Assembly (NCBI GenBank): GCA_017630455.1
Contig: JAGBVG010000063.1
Location: 106,135 to 170,134 of the forward strand
From: Alistipes sp.
GTDB lineage: Bacteria > Bacteroidota > Bacteroidia > Bacteroidales > Rikenellaceae
DNA length: 64,000 nucleotides
Reading direction: 5' to 3'
Shown here: one piece after another, positions 1 through 8,664 of the stretch
Layout: each line of letters begins with the position of its first letter
How positions within the stretch are numbered: position 1 is the first letter of the stretch
Notes under the pieces: generated by a model
What the model was told of the DNA's origin: nothing
What the model saw: the letters and a program-made list of their open reading frames with translations, nothing else
Databases searched by the model: none
Made by a program: the position numbers and the translations under genes

Positions 1-2
1 GA

Positions 3-2408
3 GGCTGGGGTGTTGGACGTATAGTAGCGGTAGTGCTGCTTTCGTTGCTGACGCTCGTGGTTCTTTCGGTGGCCTCGGTAATAATATGGCTCGGCCCTAT
101 AGTCGAGGAGGTTGTTGAGAATAACGACAAGGAGCTTCTCGGACGAAGCATTACGATGGATAATCTCGAGGTAAAGTTGTTCTCGGGCTTCGTTGGCGTT
201 GATAATGTTGTTATCTACGAGGCTGACGATAGCTCGGATTTTGTGCGTCTGGGACGCCTCGAGGTTGAGATGGAGGTTATGCCTATGATGCGCAATACCA
301 TCCACGTCTCGCGTGTTATGGTTCGTGAGCCATACATCTCTGTTGTGCAGGGCGCTGAGGAGTTTAACTTCGATACGCTTGTAAACCATATCCTTGCAAC
401 CTACGTTGGCGAGGAGGTGGAGGAGGCTACGGGAGAGCCGTGGAATATCGTCGTGGAGAATATCTCGTTGGAGGAGGGTGCTGTGGCGTACTACGACGTG
501 GCGCTCGACCAGAGTTGGAATCTCTCGGAGTTGACGCTATCCACTCCGGCGTTGCATCTCGATGATGCCGTTACGTCGGTTTATGCCTCTACTCGCATCA
601 ACGAGCGCGGAGACCTCAGCGGTAATTTGGATCTCAACTATGCAACTTTTGACTTCCTTTTCGATGGCGAGTTGTCGCAGTTCGATGTCGCCGATACCTA
701 TAAATATATACATCCGGTCATCAATACGCAGAGCATCGAAGGTGCGATCTCGGCTAAGTGTCGCGTGGCGGGTAACGCGATGGATATCCTCTCGGCGGAG
801 ATATCGGGTGAGGTGGGAGTAGAAAATTTTGTTTTCCTTGGCCCTGACGGAGGTAATATCTTCAGTGCCGAGAGCCTCGCTATGACCATCGAGCAGCTCA
901 ATCTCCAGAAGCAGGTATATCACCTTGGCTCTCTAATCGCAAGTGGTTACTCTACACAGATTTGCCTCGAGAAGGATGGTACGACAAACTTCAGCGAGCT
1001 ATTCTACAACGACCCTGAAATCTCGGTTGAGACCACTGCTGAGGAGGTGGGTGATGAGATCTATGATGTTAAGGAGCGCGTTACGGTCACCACAACCGAG
1101 ACCGAAGCGCCGTTCAAGGATACAGACCTCAGAATCGCGAAGATAGATCTCAGGGGCGGTAGTGTGCGTTATGCCGATAACACTATGCACGAGCCTTTTG
1201 ACTATATTATCAGTGACATCGCTCTGCGTGCGGAGAATGTCACACTTATGGATAAGAATAAAATTACCATACGTGCACAGCTCCCAAAGCAGGGTACGGC
1301 ACTCATACAGTGGGAGGGTGCTCTCGACGATTTCTACAACCAGAGCCTTATGACTATGCTCTCGAATGTCGATATCCAGTCTCTCTCGACATTCGTGGAG
1401 TACTACACCTCGTTCCCTGTGGCTTCGGGTAACCTTACATTCCGCTCGCAGAATGTGGTGTCGAATGGTCAGATTAGTGGCGTGAATCAGTTGGGTACAT
1501 ACAATTTCGAGGTGGGTGCTAAGAACCGTAAGCATAAGGCGGAGTATAACCTGCCCGTGAAGCTCGGAATATTCGTCCTCACCGATCGCGAGAAGCATAT
1601 CGATATCGACCTGCCAATCTCGGGCGATATCTCATCTCCAGAGTTCTCGTTGCGCAAGGTGGTGTGGAAGGCCATAGGTAATGTCCTTCTCAAGGTCGCT
1701 GCATCGCCATTTGAGTGGATGACCGCCGAGAAGCAGGATGCCTTCCGACATATCGACCTCGATATCTTTGCGCCAGGTCTCGACTCGGAGCACTATGCGC
1801 GTATCGACACGATGGTAAATACGCTTAAGGGTGATACGACGCTTACTGTTCACCTCAAGCCACGTGTGAACTACAAGCGTGCGGTGCGTGCCCTCTCGGA
1901 TTTGAACCTCAAGATGGCATACTATAACGCCACGGAGGGTCACGAGCGTGGCTTCCTCGATATGCTCGACATCGCGCGTATCAGCGAGATGAAGCTCTCG
2001 GGCGAGGGTATCCGTAATTTCGCTGACTCGATGCTTGTGGCGCGTGGTGTAGATCCTTCGACGATGAATGCACACGCCAAGGCTGAGATGCTCTATGGCG
2101 ATATGGTCGATCAGCAGCTCGTCTCGATTATCAATATGCGTAATAGTGTCATAGCACGATATGTGGCGTTCCAGCACAAGGATCTGCCAGTTGAGAAATT
2201 TGAGGTGAAGCCTGTGACCATCGAGGATATCCGCGACTATAAGGGTAAGGATCGTTATACCGTGACGCTTGTGATGGGCGACCAGGAGGTTGAGGTGGCA
2301 ACCAAGGATGAGGAGGAGACATCGGAGGAGGCGTCTGAGTCTGAGGTTGTGGATGGCGCAGACTCGGGTGATGCGACGTCGCAGGAAAATAGTACAGAAA
2401 ACCAATAA
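3..2408 (+). CDS. AsmA/DUF748-family membrane-anchored protein (5' partial)
   Basis: The reading frame is open to the left edge; before the GTG at 33 it still reads GWGVGRIVAVV, so the true start lies outside the window. A hydrophobic segment follows immediately, then a long beta-rich region resembling AsmA/TamB-type proteins, with DUF748-like stretches such as DLRGGSVRYADNTMHEPFDY. The last 40 residues are acidic and Ser/Thr-rich (EEETSEEASESEVVDG). Such proteins are anchored in the inner membrane, reach into the periplasm and are linked to lipid or outer membrane protein traffic; that role is family knowledge, not shown here. Only 32 nt separate it from the FKBP gene downstream, so they are probably cotranscribed. 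Confidence 0.75.
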   Translation, partial: GWGVGRIVAVVLLSLLTLVVLSVASVIIWLGPIVEEVVENNDKELLGRSITMDNLEVKLFSGFVGVDNVVIYEADDSSDFVRLGRLEVEMEVMPMMRNTIHVSRVMVREPYISVVQGAEEFNFDTLVNHILATYVGEEVEEATGEPWNIVVENISLEEGAVAYYDVALDQSWNLSELTLSTPALHLDDAVTSVYASTRINERGDLSGNLDLNYATFDFLFDGELSQFDVADTYKYIHPVINTQSIEGAISAKCRVAGNAMDILSAEISGEVGVENFVFLGPDGGNIFSAESLAMTIEQLNLQKQVYHLGSLIASGYSTQICLEKDGTTNFSELFYNDPEISVETTAEEVGDEIYDVKERVTVTTTETEAPFKDTDLRIAKIDLRGGSVRYADNTMHEPFDYIISDIALRAENVTLMDKNKITIRAQLPKQGTALIQWEGALDDFYNQSLMTMLSNVDIQSLSTFVEYYTSFPVASGNLTFRSQNVVSNGQISGVNQLGTYNFEVGAKNRKHKAEYNLPVKLGIFVLTDREKHIDIDLPISGDISSPEFSLRKVVWKAIGNVLLKVAASPFEWMTAEKQDAFRHIDLDIFAPGLDSEHYARIDTMVNTLKGDTTLTVHLKPRVNYKRAVRALSDLNLKMAYYNATEGHERGFLDMLDIARISEMKLSGEGIRNFADSMLVARGVDPSTMNAHAKAEMLYGDMVDQQLVSIINMRNSVIARYVAFQHKDLPVEKFEVKPVTIEDIRDYKGKDRYTVTLVMGDQEVEVATKDEEETSEEASESEVVDGADSGDATSQENSTENQ

Positions 2409-2440
2409 TTTTAAACCAATAAATTTAATAACTATCAATT

Positions 2441-3445
2441 ATGAGAAAAGCAGTTTCTTTTATTGCAGTTGTTGCCGTAGCGCTCTCGACAGTAGCTTGC
2501 GGTAGCAACAACTCTAAGCAGATCGACTCATTGTCGTATGCTGTGGGTATGGATTTCGGTATGGGTCTTAACTTCGGTATGAAGGATTTTGACCTCGACC
2601 GTGATGTTGTTATCGGCACTATGAAGTCATTTTACAAGGATGGCGATATCTTGGGTGAGGAGATCCGTGAGGTTCGTGGCAAGATGATGGAGTGGCAGTA
2701 TACTTTGGCTATGCCTTATGCTAACGCTAAGCGTATGAACGATATGATTCAGACCGATTGCCCTGATACGCTTCCTGCACTTCCAGCACTCTACAACGAG
2801 GCGTTTACACGTGAGTATGTGTCGAAGATGTTTGGTATGAATTTCGGTGCTGCTATCAAGTCTATCGAGGAGGAACTTAATATGCGTGATATCCTCCGCG
2901 CTATCGAGGATACCAACAAGCTTAACGCTCCTGAGGAGGCTGATTCACTTCTCCGTATGACTACTGATCAGATGCGTGGTGCATTTATGCAGTACTCACA
3001 GCGTGCGCAGCAGCGTGCACAGGCTGAGCGTGAGAAGGCTTTGGTCGAGAATGCTGAGGCTTCAGCAAAGTGGCTTGCAGAGGTAGAGAAGCAGGAGGGT
3101 GTTCAGAAGACAGAGTCTGGTATTCTCTATCGTATCGACCGTGAGGGTAGCGATGTTATGGCTACTGAGGATACAGACGTGGTACTTGTAAACTACGAGG
3201 GTAAGACTGCTGATGGCAACGTATTCGACTCAAGCTACGAGCGTGGCGAGCCTATCTCATTCCCTCTCAACCGCGTTATTAAGGGTTGGACCGAGGGTAT
3301 GAAGCTCGTAGGTGTTGGTGGTCAGATCACACTTTGGATCCCATCGGAGCTTGCATACGGCGAGAATGGTGCTGGTGCGGATATCGGTCCTAACCAGGCA
3401 TTGGAGTTCAAGGTTGAGCTTCTCGAGGTTAATCCTGCTGAGTAG
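2441..3445 (+). CDS. FKBP-type peptidyl-prolyl cis-trans isomerase lipoprotein
   Basis: Predicted periplasmic or surface-anchored proline isomerase. The N-terminus is a lipoprotein signal with Cys at residue 20 (STVACG). Residues 25-220 form an FKBP_N-like helical dimerisation region rich in Lys, Glu and Gln (SYAVGMDFG, QRAQAEREKALVENAEASAK). Residues about 230-332 are the FKBP domain, with VLVNYEGKTADGNVFDSSY, GWTEGMKLVGVGG and IPSELAYGENGAG, and the usual aromatic and Asp pocket residues are in place. The length of 334 aa is somewhat longer than Mip/FkpA relatives. It follows the AsmA-like gene by 32 nt and ends before a strong bidirectional terminator. Confidence 0.9.
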   Translation: MRKAVSFIAVVAVALSTVACGSNNSKQIDSLSYAVGMDFGMGLNFGMKDFDLDRDVVIGTMKSFYKDGDILGEEIREVRGKMMEWQYTLAMPYANAKRMNDMIQTDCPDTLPALPALYNEAFTREYVSKMFGMNFGAAIKSIEEELNMRDILRAIEDTNKLNAPEEADSLLRMTTDQMRGAFMQYSQRAQQRAQAEREKALVENAEASAKWLAEVEKQEGVQKTESGILYRIDREGSDVMATEDTDVVLVNYEGKTADGNVFDSSYERGEPISFPLNRVIKGWTEGMKLVGVGGQITLWIPSELAYGENGAGADIGPNQALEFKVELLEVNPAE

Positions 3446-3472
3446 TTCGGCTGTCGCAAGTTGCGGCATACG

Positions 3473-3527
3473 AAAAAATATCCCGGGGCGTAGCGAAAAG
3501 GTAGCTGCCCCGGGATATTCTCTTTTT
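3473..3527. terminator. Bidirectional intrinsic terminator
   Basis: A perfect 12-bp stem (ATATCCCGGGGC at 3478-3489 with its complement at 3507-3518) encloses a 17-nt loop. It is followed on the right by TCTCTTTTT and preceded on the left by AAAAAA, which reads as U6 on the minus strand. It sits exactly between the convergent FKBP and ZIP genes and can serve both. Confidence 0.9.
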
Positions 3528-4302
3528 ATGCCAACGCTATGTCGAGCGTCATCATTATTATGAAGCCTATAGCGAAGGCTATAGTTCCGATGTCGGAGTG
3601 TTTGCCCTGTTGTGTCTCGGGGATAAGCTCCTCCACCACAACGTAGAGCATAGCTCCCGCCGAGAAGCTCAGCAGATAGGGTAGTATGGCCGAGATATGC
3701 TCATAGAGGGCAATCATCACCAGAGCCGATATAGGCTCTACAATGCCCGATAGCGCGCCCCAGCCGAAAGCCTTTCTGCGGCTCATACCATCGCCACGGA
3801 GGGGTAGTGAGATGATAGCTCCCTCGGGGATGTTCTGTATCGCCATACCCAATGCAAGTGCCATCGCCGCGGCGAGGGTGATGCCCATATCTCCCGCCAA
3901 TGCTCCTGCCACCACAGCACCTACGGCCATACCCTCGGGAATGTTGTGTAGCGTTACGGCGAGCATCAGCATCTGTCGCTTGCCAAGTGATGAGTGTAGA
4001 CCCTCGCGTGTCTCCGTGCCAGGATGCTGGTGTGGTACGATGCTGTCCAGTGCCAGCAGGAAGAGCATTCCGAGCATTATGCCCACCGCGGCGGGTAGCC
4101 AACTCATCTTGCCCATATCAGACGAAAGTTCTAATGAGGGGATAATCAGCGACCATACAGATGCGGCAACCATCACACCTGCGGCAAAGCCCAGCAGCGA
4201 ATTATGGATGCGTGGTGATACGCTCTGTCGCGCAAGCAGCACTGTCGCCGCGCCCAAGACCGTACCCAAGAATGGTATTGCAACAATTGATAAAATGTTC
4301 AT
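3526..4302 (-). CDS. ZIP family metal transporter
   Basis: Predicted inner-membrane divalent cation (zinc/iron-type) permease of about 258 aa. It has about eight hydrophobic segments and the two signature helices HNIPEGMAVG and NIPEGAIISLPL, whose His and Glu residues line the metal site in ZIP proteins. The variable loop between helices 3 and 4 carries a His cluster (VPHQHPG). The frame is open to 4365, but I chose the ATG at 4302 (MNILSIVAIPFLG): the extra 21 residues would be read through the terminator hairpin of the upstream gene, and ZIP proteins begin with this hydrophobic helix. Metal specificity cannot be read from sequence. Confidence 0.88.
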   Translation of the reverse strand: MNILSIVAIPFLGTVLGAATVLLARQSVSPRIHNSLLGFAAGVMVAASVWSLIIPSLELSSDMGKMSWLPAAVGIMLGMLFLLALDSIVPHQHPGTETREGLHSSLGKRQMLMLAVTLHNIPEGMAVGAVVAGALAGDMGITLAAAMALALGMAIQNIPEGAIISLPLRGDGMSRRKAFGWGALSGIVEPISALVMIALYEHISAILPYLLSFSAGAMLYVVVEELIPETQQGKHSDIGTIAFAIGFIIMMTLDIALA

Positions 4303-4330
4303 ACTTACGTAGCAGCAAAATAAATGCCTC

Positions 4331-4375
4331 AAAAAAAAGGGTTTGTCCAACCACTGGTTGAGCAAGCCCTTTTTA
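4331..4375 (-). terminator. Intrinsic terminator downstream of rubrerythrin
   Basis: On the minus strand an imperfect stem (AGGGCTTGCTCAACC with GGTTGGACAAACCCT) is followed by T8. It lies between the rubrerythrin stop and the ZIP start and separates the two leftward transcripts. A T-rich run on the other side could let it work in both directions. Confidence 0.75.
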
Positions 4376-4384
4376 TTGTAAGGT

Positions 4385-4498
4385 GAGAATTATTGTAGTT
4401 TCTCTGAAACACATAGTCCTCGCGTAAAGCCTCCCTTATCAAAGGGAGGTTTGGAGGGATTGTATATGTTTGGAGAATTATTGTAGTTTCTCTGAAAC
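4385..4498. repeat. Hairpin element flanked by 26-bp direct repeats
   Basis: Two identical 26-bp copies, each beginning GAGAATTATTGTAG and ending TCTGAAAC, lie at 4385-4410 and 4473-4498. Between them is a hairpin, CCTCCCTT-ATCA-AAGGGAGG, at 4430-4449, followed by TTTGGAGGGATT. The CCTCCCTT/AAGGGAGG motif resembles intergenic repeats seen widely in Bacteroidetes genomes. It fills the space between the rubrerythrin stop and its terminator, so it would be transcribed in that mRNA's 3' end. Confidence 0.7.
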
Positions 4499-4500
4499 TA

Positions 4501-5037
4501 CTAATAATTCTCGGCTTTGATCTGGAAGTAAGCCTGTGGGTGAACACATACAGGACATACCTCTGGAGCCTTCTGACCAACCTGGATGTGGCCGCAGTTA
4601 GAACACTGCCAGATCATATCACCATCGCGAGAGAATACCAAACCGCCCTCAACATTTGCCAAAAGCTTGCGGTAACGCTCCTCGTGCTCCTTCTCAATTT
4701 TGCCCACCTGCTCGAAGAGGAACGCGATGTGATCGAAGCCCTCCTCGCGAGCATCCACAGCCATCTGAGCGTACATATCTGTCCACTCGTAGTTCTCGCC
4801 CTCGGCAGCAGCCTTGAGGTTCTCAGCTGTAGAGCCGATGCCCTGAAGAAGCTTGAACCAAATCTCTGCGTGCTCCTTCTCGTTTGCTGCAGTCTCCTCG
4901 AAGATCTTAGCTATCTGCACGTAGCCATCCTTCTTTGCCTTTGATGCGAAATATGTATACTTGTTGCGAGCCTGGCTCTCACCAGCAAATGCCTCCCACA
5001 AGTTTTTCTCAGTCTTTGTGCCTTTCAAATCTTTCAT
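4501..5037 (-). CDS. rbr: Rubrerythrin
   Basis: Non-haem di-iron peroxidase that protects anaerobes from hydrogen peroxide in the cytoplasm. The ferritin-like four-helix domain (residues 1-140) carries the di-iron Glu/His motifs ([20 protein letters not shown], then [25 protein letters not shown]). The C-terminal rubredoxin-like domain has two Cys pairs, WQCSNCG and CPVC, that bind one iron. At 178 aa it is slightly shorter than the classical enzyme (about 191 aa). It is monocistronic, with a well-formed promoter upstream and a terminator downstream. Confidence 0.95.
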   Translation of the reverse strand: MKDLKGTKTEKNLWEAFAGESQARNKYTYFASKAKKDGYVQIAKIFEETAANEKEHAEIWFKLLQGIGSTAENLKAAAEGENYEWTDMYAQMAVDAREEGFDHIAFLFEQVGKIEKEHEERYRKLLANVEGGLVFSRDGDMIWQCSNCGHIQVGQKAPEVCPVCVHPQAYFQIKAENY

Positions 5038-5089
5038 ACTCTTTTAAGTTTTATAGGTTTATCATTGGTTTTGTTTTCTTTTCCTGATG

Positions 5090-5119
5090 CAAAGATAATA
5101 GTTTTTTCGTTCTCTGCAA
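5090..5119 (-). promoter_or_regulatory. Bacteroidetes-type promoter of rbr
   Basis: On the minus strand TATCTTTG (5097-5090) matches the -7 consensus TAnnTTTG, and a TTG (5119-5117) lies 19 nt upstream. The predicted transcript starts near 5083, leaving a leader of about 45 nt before the ATG at 5037. Confidence 0.65.
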
Positions 5120-5197
5120 TATTTTTTTAATTGTATTATTTTATTTAGCTATAAGTTTTGGTTATAGTTACGATAAAACCTATAAGAAAGTATATTG

Positions 5198-5791
5198 CTA
5201 TTTCGGTGAGTTGAAGCGGAGACCTACCGAGCCGTAGAAGAGGAACTTATCGCTGATTTGCGATGCGTAGGTGTCGATAAATCGCACGCCGAGACCTAAA
5301 ACTATAGGGGTGCCCACCCACTCCGACTTCACGCCGAGGTCGTAAGCCATAGCTCCCCACCTATTGCCGAGGGTAGACTGCACCTTTGGCGCAATAATCA
5401 GATTCCAATCCTCGCGCTCCAGAGCTTTGAATTCGCCGCCCAAGCCCAAGTAGAGCTGCTCAGTGAAGGTGTTGGTTTTGTAGAACAAACCGAGACTTGT
5501 CGTAAGGGGCAGGTGTATCGACCATCGGTCGTTGAAGTGGTAGCCAAACGAAACATCTATATCTAAGTTGCCGAACTCTCTGTAATCCTTGGCCAGTGCG
5601 CCGCCACCGCGAAGATCGAACGATACTGATATATAGTTGCTCTTGCTCTTGGCCTTTACTGTCGTGGACGTATTTGCGGCGGTGGGAGTGTTTGCTGCTG
5701 TGGATCTGTTTGCTGTTGCCGCCTCGCCCTCCTGGGCCATAGCAAATGTAGTGGCTAATGCCATTATTGCAATCAAAAAAAGTCTTTTCAT
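5198..5791 (-). CDS. Secreted beta-barrel-like protein, function unknown
   Basis: Not recognised as a named family. It has a clear type I signal peptide (MKRLFLIAIMALATTFAMAQ) cut after AMA. A low-complexity Thr/Ala/Asn linker follows (residues 22-48, with TAANTP and TAANTS units). About 150 residues of alternating short beta-strands follow, with aromatic strand ends (VSFGYHFNDRWSIHLPL, FLFYGSVGLRF), typical of a small outer-membrane barrel. No operon partner is evident: purA lies on the same strand 143 nt downstream, behind its own promoter and ending before a terminator. Confidence 0.6.
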   Translation of the reverse strand: MKRLFLIAIMALATTFAMAQEGEAATANRSTAANTPTAANTSTTVKAKSKSNYISVSFDLRGGGALAKDYREFGNLDIDVSFGYHFNDRWSIHLPLTTSLGLFYKTNTFTEQLYLGLGGEFKALEREDWNLIIAPKVQSTLGNRWGAMAYDLGVKSEWVGTPIVLGLGVRFIDTYASQISDKFLFYGSVGLRFNSPK

Positions 5792-5859
5792 AGGTCTTAA
5801 GGTGTTAGTTGTCTATAATATATAACGTACGAGGGTTGGTTTTTGTTTCACCGCAAAAT

Positions 5860-5893
5860 AAAAAAATCGTGGGAAGATTGCTCTGCCCACGAT
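5860..5893 (-). terminator. Intrinsic terminator of purA
   Basis: On the minus strand the stem ATCGTGGG / CCCACGAT (5893-5886 with 5873-5866) has a 12-nt loop and is followed by a run of T. It lies 42 nt past the purA stop. Confidence 0.82.
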
Positions 5894-5934
5894 AAGTATG
5901 CTTGACGAGATATCGTCTTATGCTGTTGTGATTA

Positions 5935-7218
5935 TTAGAATATCTGCTTGCGGATGATGGTCTGCTCGCGATCAGGACCTACTGATACCACTGCAACCTC
6001 TGTGCGTGTAAGCTCCTCAACCTTAGCGATATATGCCTTGGCGTTTGCTGGGAGGTCGTCATAGTTCTTGATGCCTGTGATATCCTCGTTCCAGCCGTCA
6101 ACCTCGATATACTCAGCCTCGACGCGCTCGAGCTGTGCGATAGTCGAAGGAACGTAGTCGATAGACTTACCATCGAGTTTATAGCCTGTGCAGATGCGAA
6201 GCTTCTCGAGACCCGAGAGAACGTCGAAGAGCATAAGCGAGAGGTAGTTAACACCGCTGATGCGACGTACGTGGTTCAATACCACAGCGTCCAACCAACC
6301 CACACGACGTGGACGGCCAGTTACGGTGCCATACTCGTGGCCACGCTCGCGGATATACTCTGCGCGCTCGTCGAACAACTCTGTAGGGAATGGACCCTCG
6401 CCAACACGAGTGGTGTAAGCCTTGGCAACGCCCATAACGTTGTTCACGTAGCGTGGTGCGAGACCTGTGTTCACAGGGACGCTGGCAGCCGTAGGGCTTG
6501 ATGATGTAACGAATGGATATGTACCGTGGTCGATGCAGAGCATAACACCCTGAGCACCCTCGAACAACACCTTTTTGCCCTCCTCAACGAGTTTATTGAG
6601 AAGCACCGAGGTGTCGCAAATCATAGGGCGAAGCTGCTCACCAAGAGCCAAGTACTGCTCGTAGATCTCATCGAAGTTGCAAGGCTCCATACCGAGTGCC
6701 GTAAGCTCGATGTTCTTCTGTGCAAGGGCATCCTTGAGACGCTCGGCGAAGTACTCCTTATCGAGGAGGTCGCCCATACGGATGCCTACGCGGCTATATT
6801 TGTCGGTGTATGCAGGGCCGATACCCTTCTTTGTAGTGCCAATCTGGCGGCCACCCTTGAGAGCTTCGTATGCGCCGTCGAGCATAGCGTGGTAAGGCAT
6901 CACGCAGGCTGCGCGGTCAGAGATGTAGAGCTTGTAGTCGGTGATACCAGCCTTGTGGAGACGATCCAACTCCTCGAGCAACGATACAGGGTTGATGACC
7001 ATACCGTTTGCCATAACGTTGATGATATGCGGATTAAAGACACCTGAAGGTATTGACTGCAAAGCAAACTTCTTACCATCGAAAACAATAGTATGACCAG
7101 CGTTGTTACCTCCCTGATGGCGTACTACAACATCTGCACCACCAGCATAGAAATCGGTAATCTTACCCTTACCTTCGTCGCCCCACTGGGCACCTACAAC
7201 AACCAATGTGTTATTCAT
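5935..7218 (-). CDS. purA: Adenylosuccinate synthetase
   Basis: Cytoplasmic enzyme that joins IMP and aspartate, using GTP, in the first committed step to AMP. The N-terminus has GAQWGDEGKGK with the catalytic Asp and the phosphate loop, then RHQGGNNAGHT with the catalytic His. Further motifs are GTTKKGIGPAYTDK, FEGAQGVMLCIDHGTYPFVTS (first part of the switch region) and TGRPRRVGWLDAV. The length of 427 aa is normal. It stands alone with its own -7 box upstream and a terminator downstream. Its leader carries a perfect 14-bp tandem duplication, listed separately. Confidence 0.98.
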   Translation of the reverse strand: MNNTLVVVGAQWGDEGKGKITDFYAGGADVVVRHQGGNNAGHTIVFDGKKFALQSIPSGVFNPHIINVMANGMVINPVSLLEELDRLHKAGITDYKLYISDRAACVMPYHAMLDGAYEALKGGRQIGTTKKGIGPAYTDKYSRVGIRMGDLLDKEYFAERLKDALAQKNIELTALGMEPCNFDEIYEQYLALGEQLRPMICDTSVLLNKLVEEGKKVLFEGAQGVMLCIDHGTYPFVTSSSPTAASVPVNTGLAPRYVNNVMGVAKAYTTRVGEGPFPTELFDERAEYIRERGHEYGTVTGRPRRVGWLDAVVLNHVRRISGVNYLSLMLFDVLSGLEKLRICTGYKLDGKSIDYVPSTIAQLERVEAEYIEVDGWNEDITGIKNYDDLPANAKAYIAKVEELTRTEVAVVSVGPDREQTIIRKQIF

Positions 7219-7228
7219 AGTCTATATA

Positions 7229-7256
7229 TTTAAAGCCACCGTTTTAAAGCCACCGT
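7229..7256 (-). repeat. Tandem 14-bp repeat in the purA leader
   Basis: Two perfect abutting copies of TTTAAAGCCACCGT (plus-strand reading) at 7229-7242 and 7243-7256 lie between the predicted purA promoter and its start codon. They may be a protein-binding site or a slipped duplication; no known riboswitch fold was recognised. Confidence 0.7.
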
Positions 7257-7294
7257 CAAAATGTTCTTGCTATTGTGGCATAATTTTACGCCTA

Positions 7295-7302
7295 CAAAAG
7301 TA
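7295..7302 (-). promoter_or_regulatory. Promoter -7 box of purA
   Basis: TACTTTTG on the minus strand fits TAnnTTTG. No clear TTG was found at the expected upstream distance. The predicted start near 7288 gives a leader of about 70 nt containing the 14-bp tandem repeat. Confidence 0.5.
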
Positions 7303-7364
7303 ATTAATTTTATGTGATAAGCCTAAAATTTATGCCATAAAATTATTAACAGAGTATGAAAAAT

Positions 7365-8636
7365 TTATCTCTGCGCCTCTTTTTTCGCACTTCTATTGAT
7401 AATATGCTCCATAATGATCACCATAATTACGCCCATCGCGAAGCCATTGCCGACAAGAGGCTCGATAACCGAAGGTAGGATTCCGCGCGGCATAAGCTGG
7501 AACAGCATAGCCATCATCAGCGGAAGACCCACCGTGAGACCATCGGCAAACGACTGCACGGAGCCTGTGGCGTGTGTCATCTCCAAGCCTGCGGCAAGCT
7601 GCGTGCCCATAAGGAAAAGAAGGATCACGCCGATAACCGGATTAGGGATGTTGGTGAGAAGAAAAATAGCATCGGGAAAGAGCGCTACGACAATCATAAA
7701 GAGTGTGGCAGGAACAAGTGTCCAGCGCGATGCACAGCCCGTAGAGGCTACGACACCCGGACTCATAGAGTAGTTCACAGGACCGAGGACTCCTGTAGCT
7801 CCAGCAAGGATGTTCATAATGCCCGTGATACGCACGCCGCGGCGTAAGCGTCTCTCCATACCTTCCACGCCGAGCATAGTGCCGAGGGCCTCGATAGAGC
7901 CGATGTCGTTGATAAGCAGTGCAATGTAGCATATCACAAATGCCACGACAAGGCTCCAGTCGAAAGTAAAGTTGTCGATAAGCACGCCGTTAAGCGAGGC
8001 GGCAGTGCCCGAAGATGCTGGCATCGGGAAGAGCCAGTAGTAGATTGCGCTGCCTACAACGAGTGCGATAGGTATCACGAGGCTTTTGGCAACGCCCTTG
8101 AGTGTGCGGTTGAGAATCACCATTGCTATGCAGCCAACAACCGTAAATATAAGACCAAAGATATGCTCGCCCTCGTGAGGGTTTGCCGCGAAGATCAGAC
8201 CCTTGATTACAGGAGCGAGGGTCAGGGCTATGAGCATAAGTATCACGATTACGATGCGTGGCGTAAAGAGTCGCTGTATGCGGCGCATAACGTTGCCCAG
8301 CGTAAGAAGTGTCACGAGTAGACCGCCTATGGCTATGGATGAGTATATAGCGGTTGTCGGAGCTCCAGCACCCAACGACGATATAACGCCCACCAGGAGC
8401 ACCGCCGCAGGACCTACGACTATCGGAAGTTTATGTCCCAGTAGCACCTGCACGAGGCCTGTAGCACCCATAATAGCGAAGAGCTTTTGGGAGTAAAAGA
8501 GCTTCTCGGCAGCGGAGCCTTGTGCAACAAAGGCACTGGTAGACACCACGGCAATGGCCAAAATAAGCCACTGCGCGGCATACATCATCTGCTGACCTAT
8601 GGGCAGCTTATCGTCGATATTGTATTTCAGTTTCAT
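7365..8636 (-). CDS. NCS2 family nucleobase (xanthine/uracil-type) permease
   Basis: Inner-membrane nucleobase:cation symporter with 12 or more hydrophobic segments over 423 aa. Family motifs include GHKLPIVVGPAAVLLVG near helix 3, NDIGSIEALG in the transport-site helix, and NYSMSPGVVASTGCASRW. It ends a leftward operon directly after a guanine deaminase gene (28 nt gap). That neighbour makes xanthine or guanine the likeliest substrate, but the specificity is inferred from context only. Confidence 0.85.
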   Translation of the reverse strand: MKLKYNIDDKLPIGQQMMYAAQWLILAIAVVSTSAFVAQGSAAEKLFYSQKLFAIMGATGLVQVLLGHKLPIVVGPAAVLLVGVISSLGAGAPTTAIYSSIAIGGLLVTLLTLGNVMRRIQRLFTPRIVIVILMLIALTLAPVIKGLIFAANPHEGEHIFGLIFTVVGCIAMVILNRTLKGVAKSLVIPIALVVGSAIYYWLFPMPASSGTAASLNGVLIDNFTFDWSLVVAFVICYIALLINDIGSIEALGTMLGVEGMERRLRRGVRITGIMNILAGATGVLGPVNYSMSPGVVASTGCASRWTLVPATLFMIVVALFPDAIFLLTNIPNPVIGVILLFLMGTQLAAGLEMTHATGSVQSFADGLTVGLPLMMAMLFQLMPRGILPSVIEPLVGNGFAMGVIMVIIMEHIINRSAKKEAQR

Positions 8637-8664
8637 CAGTTATCGGTTTGTGATGGGTTATTTG

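Noticed and set aside
4303-4365. Longer ZIP transporter start at 4365
   Set aside because: The extra codons would be read through the rubrerythrin terminator hairpin, and the family normally starts with the hydrophobic helix at 4302.
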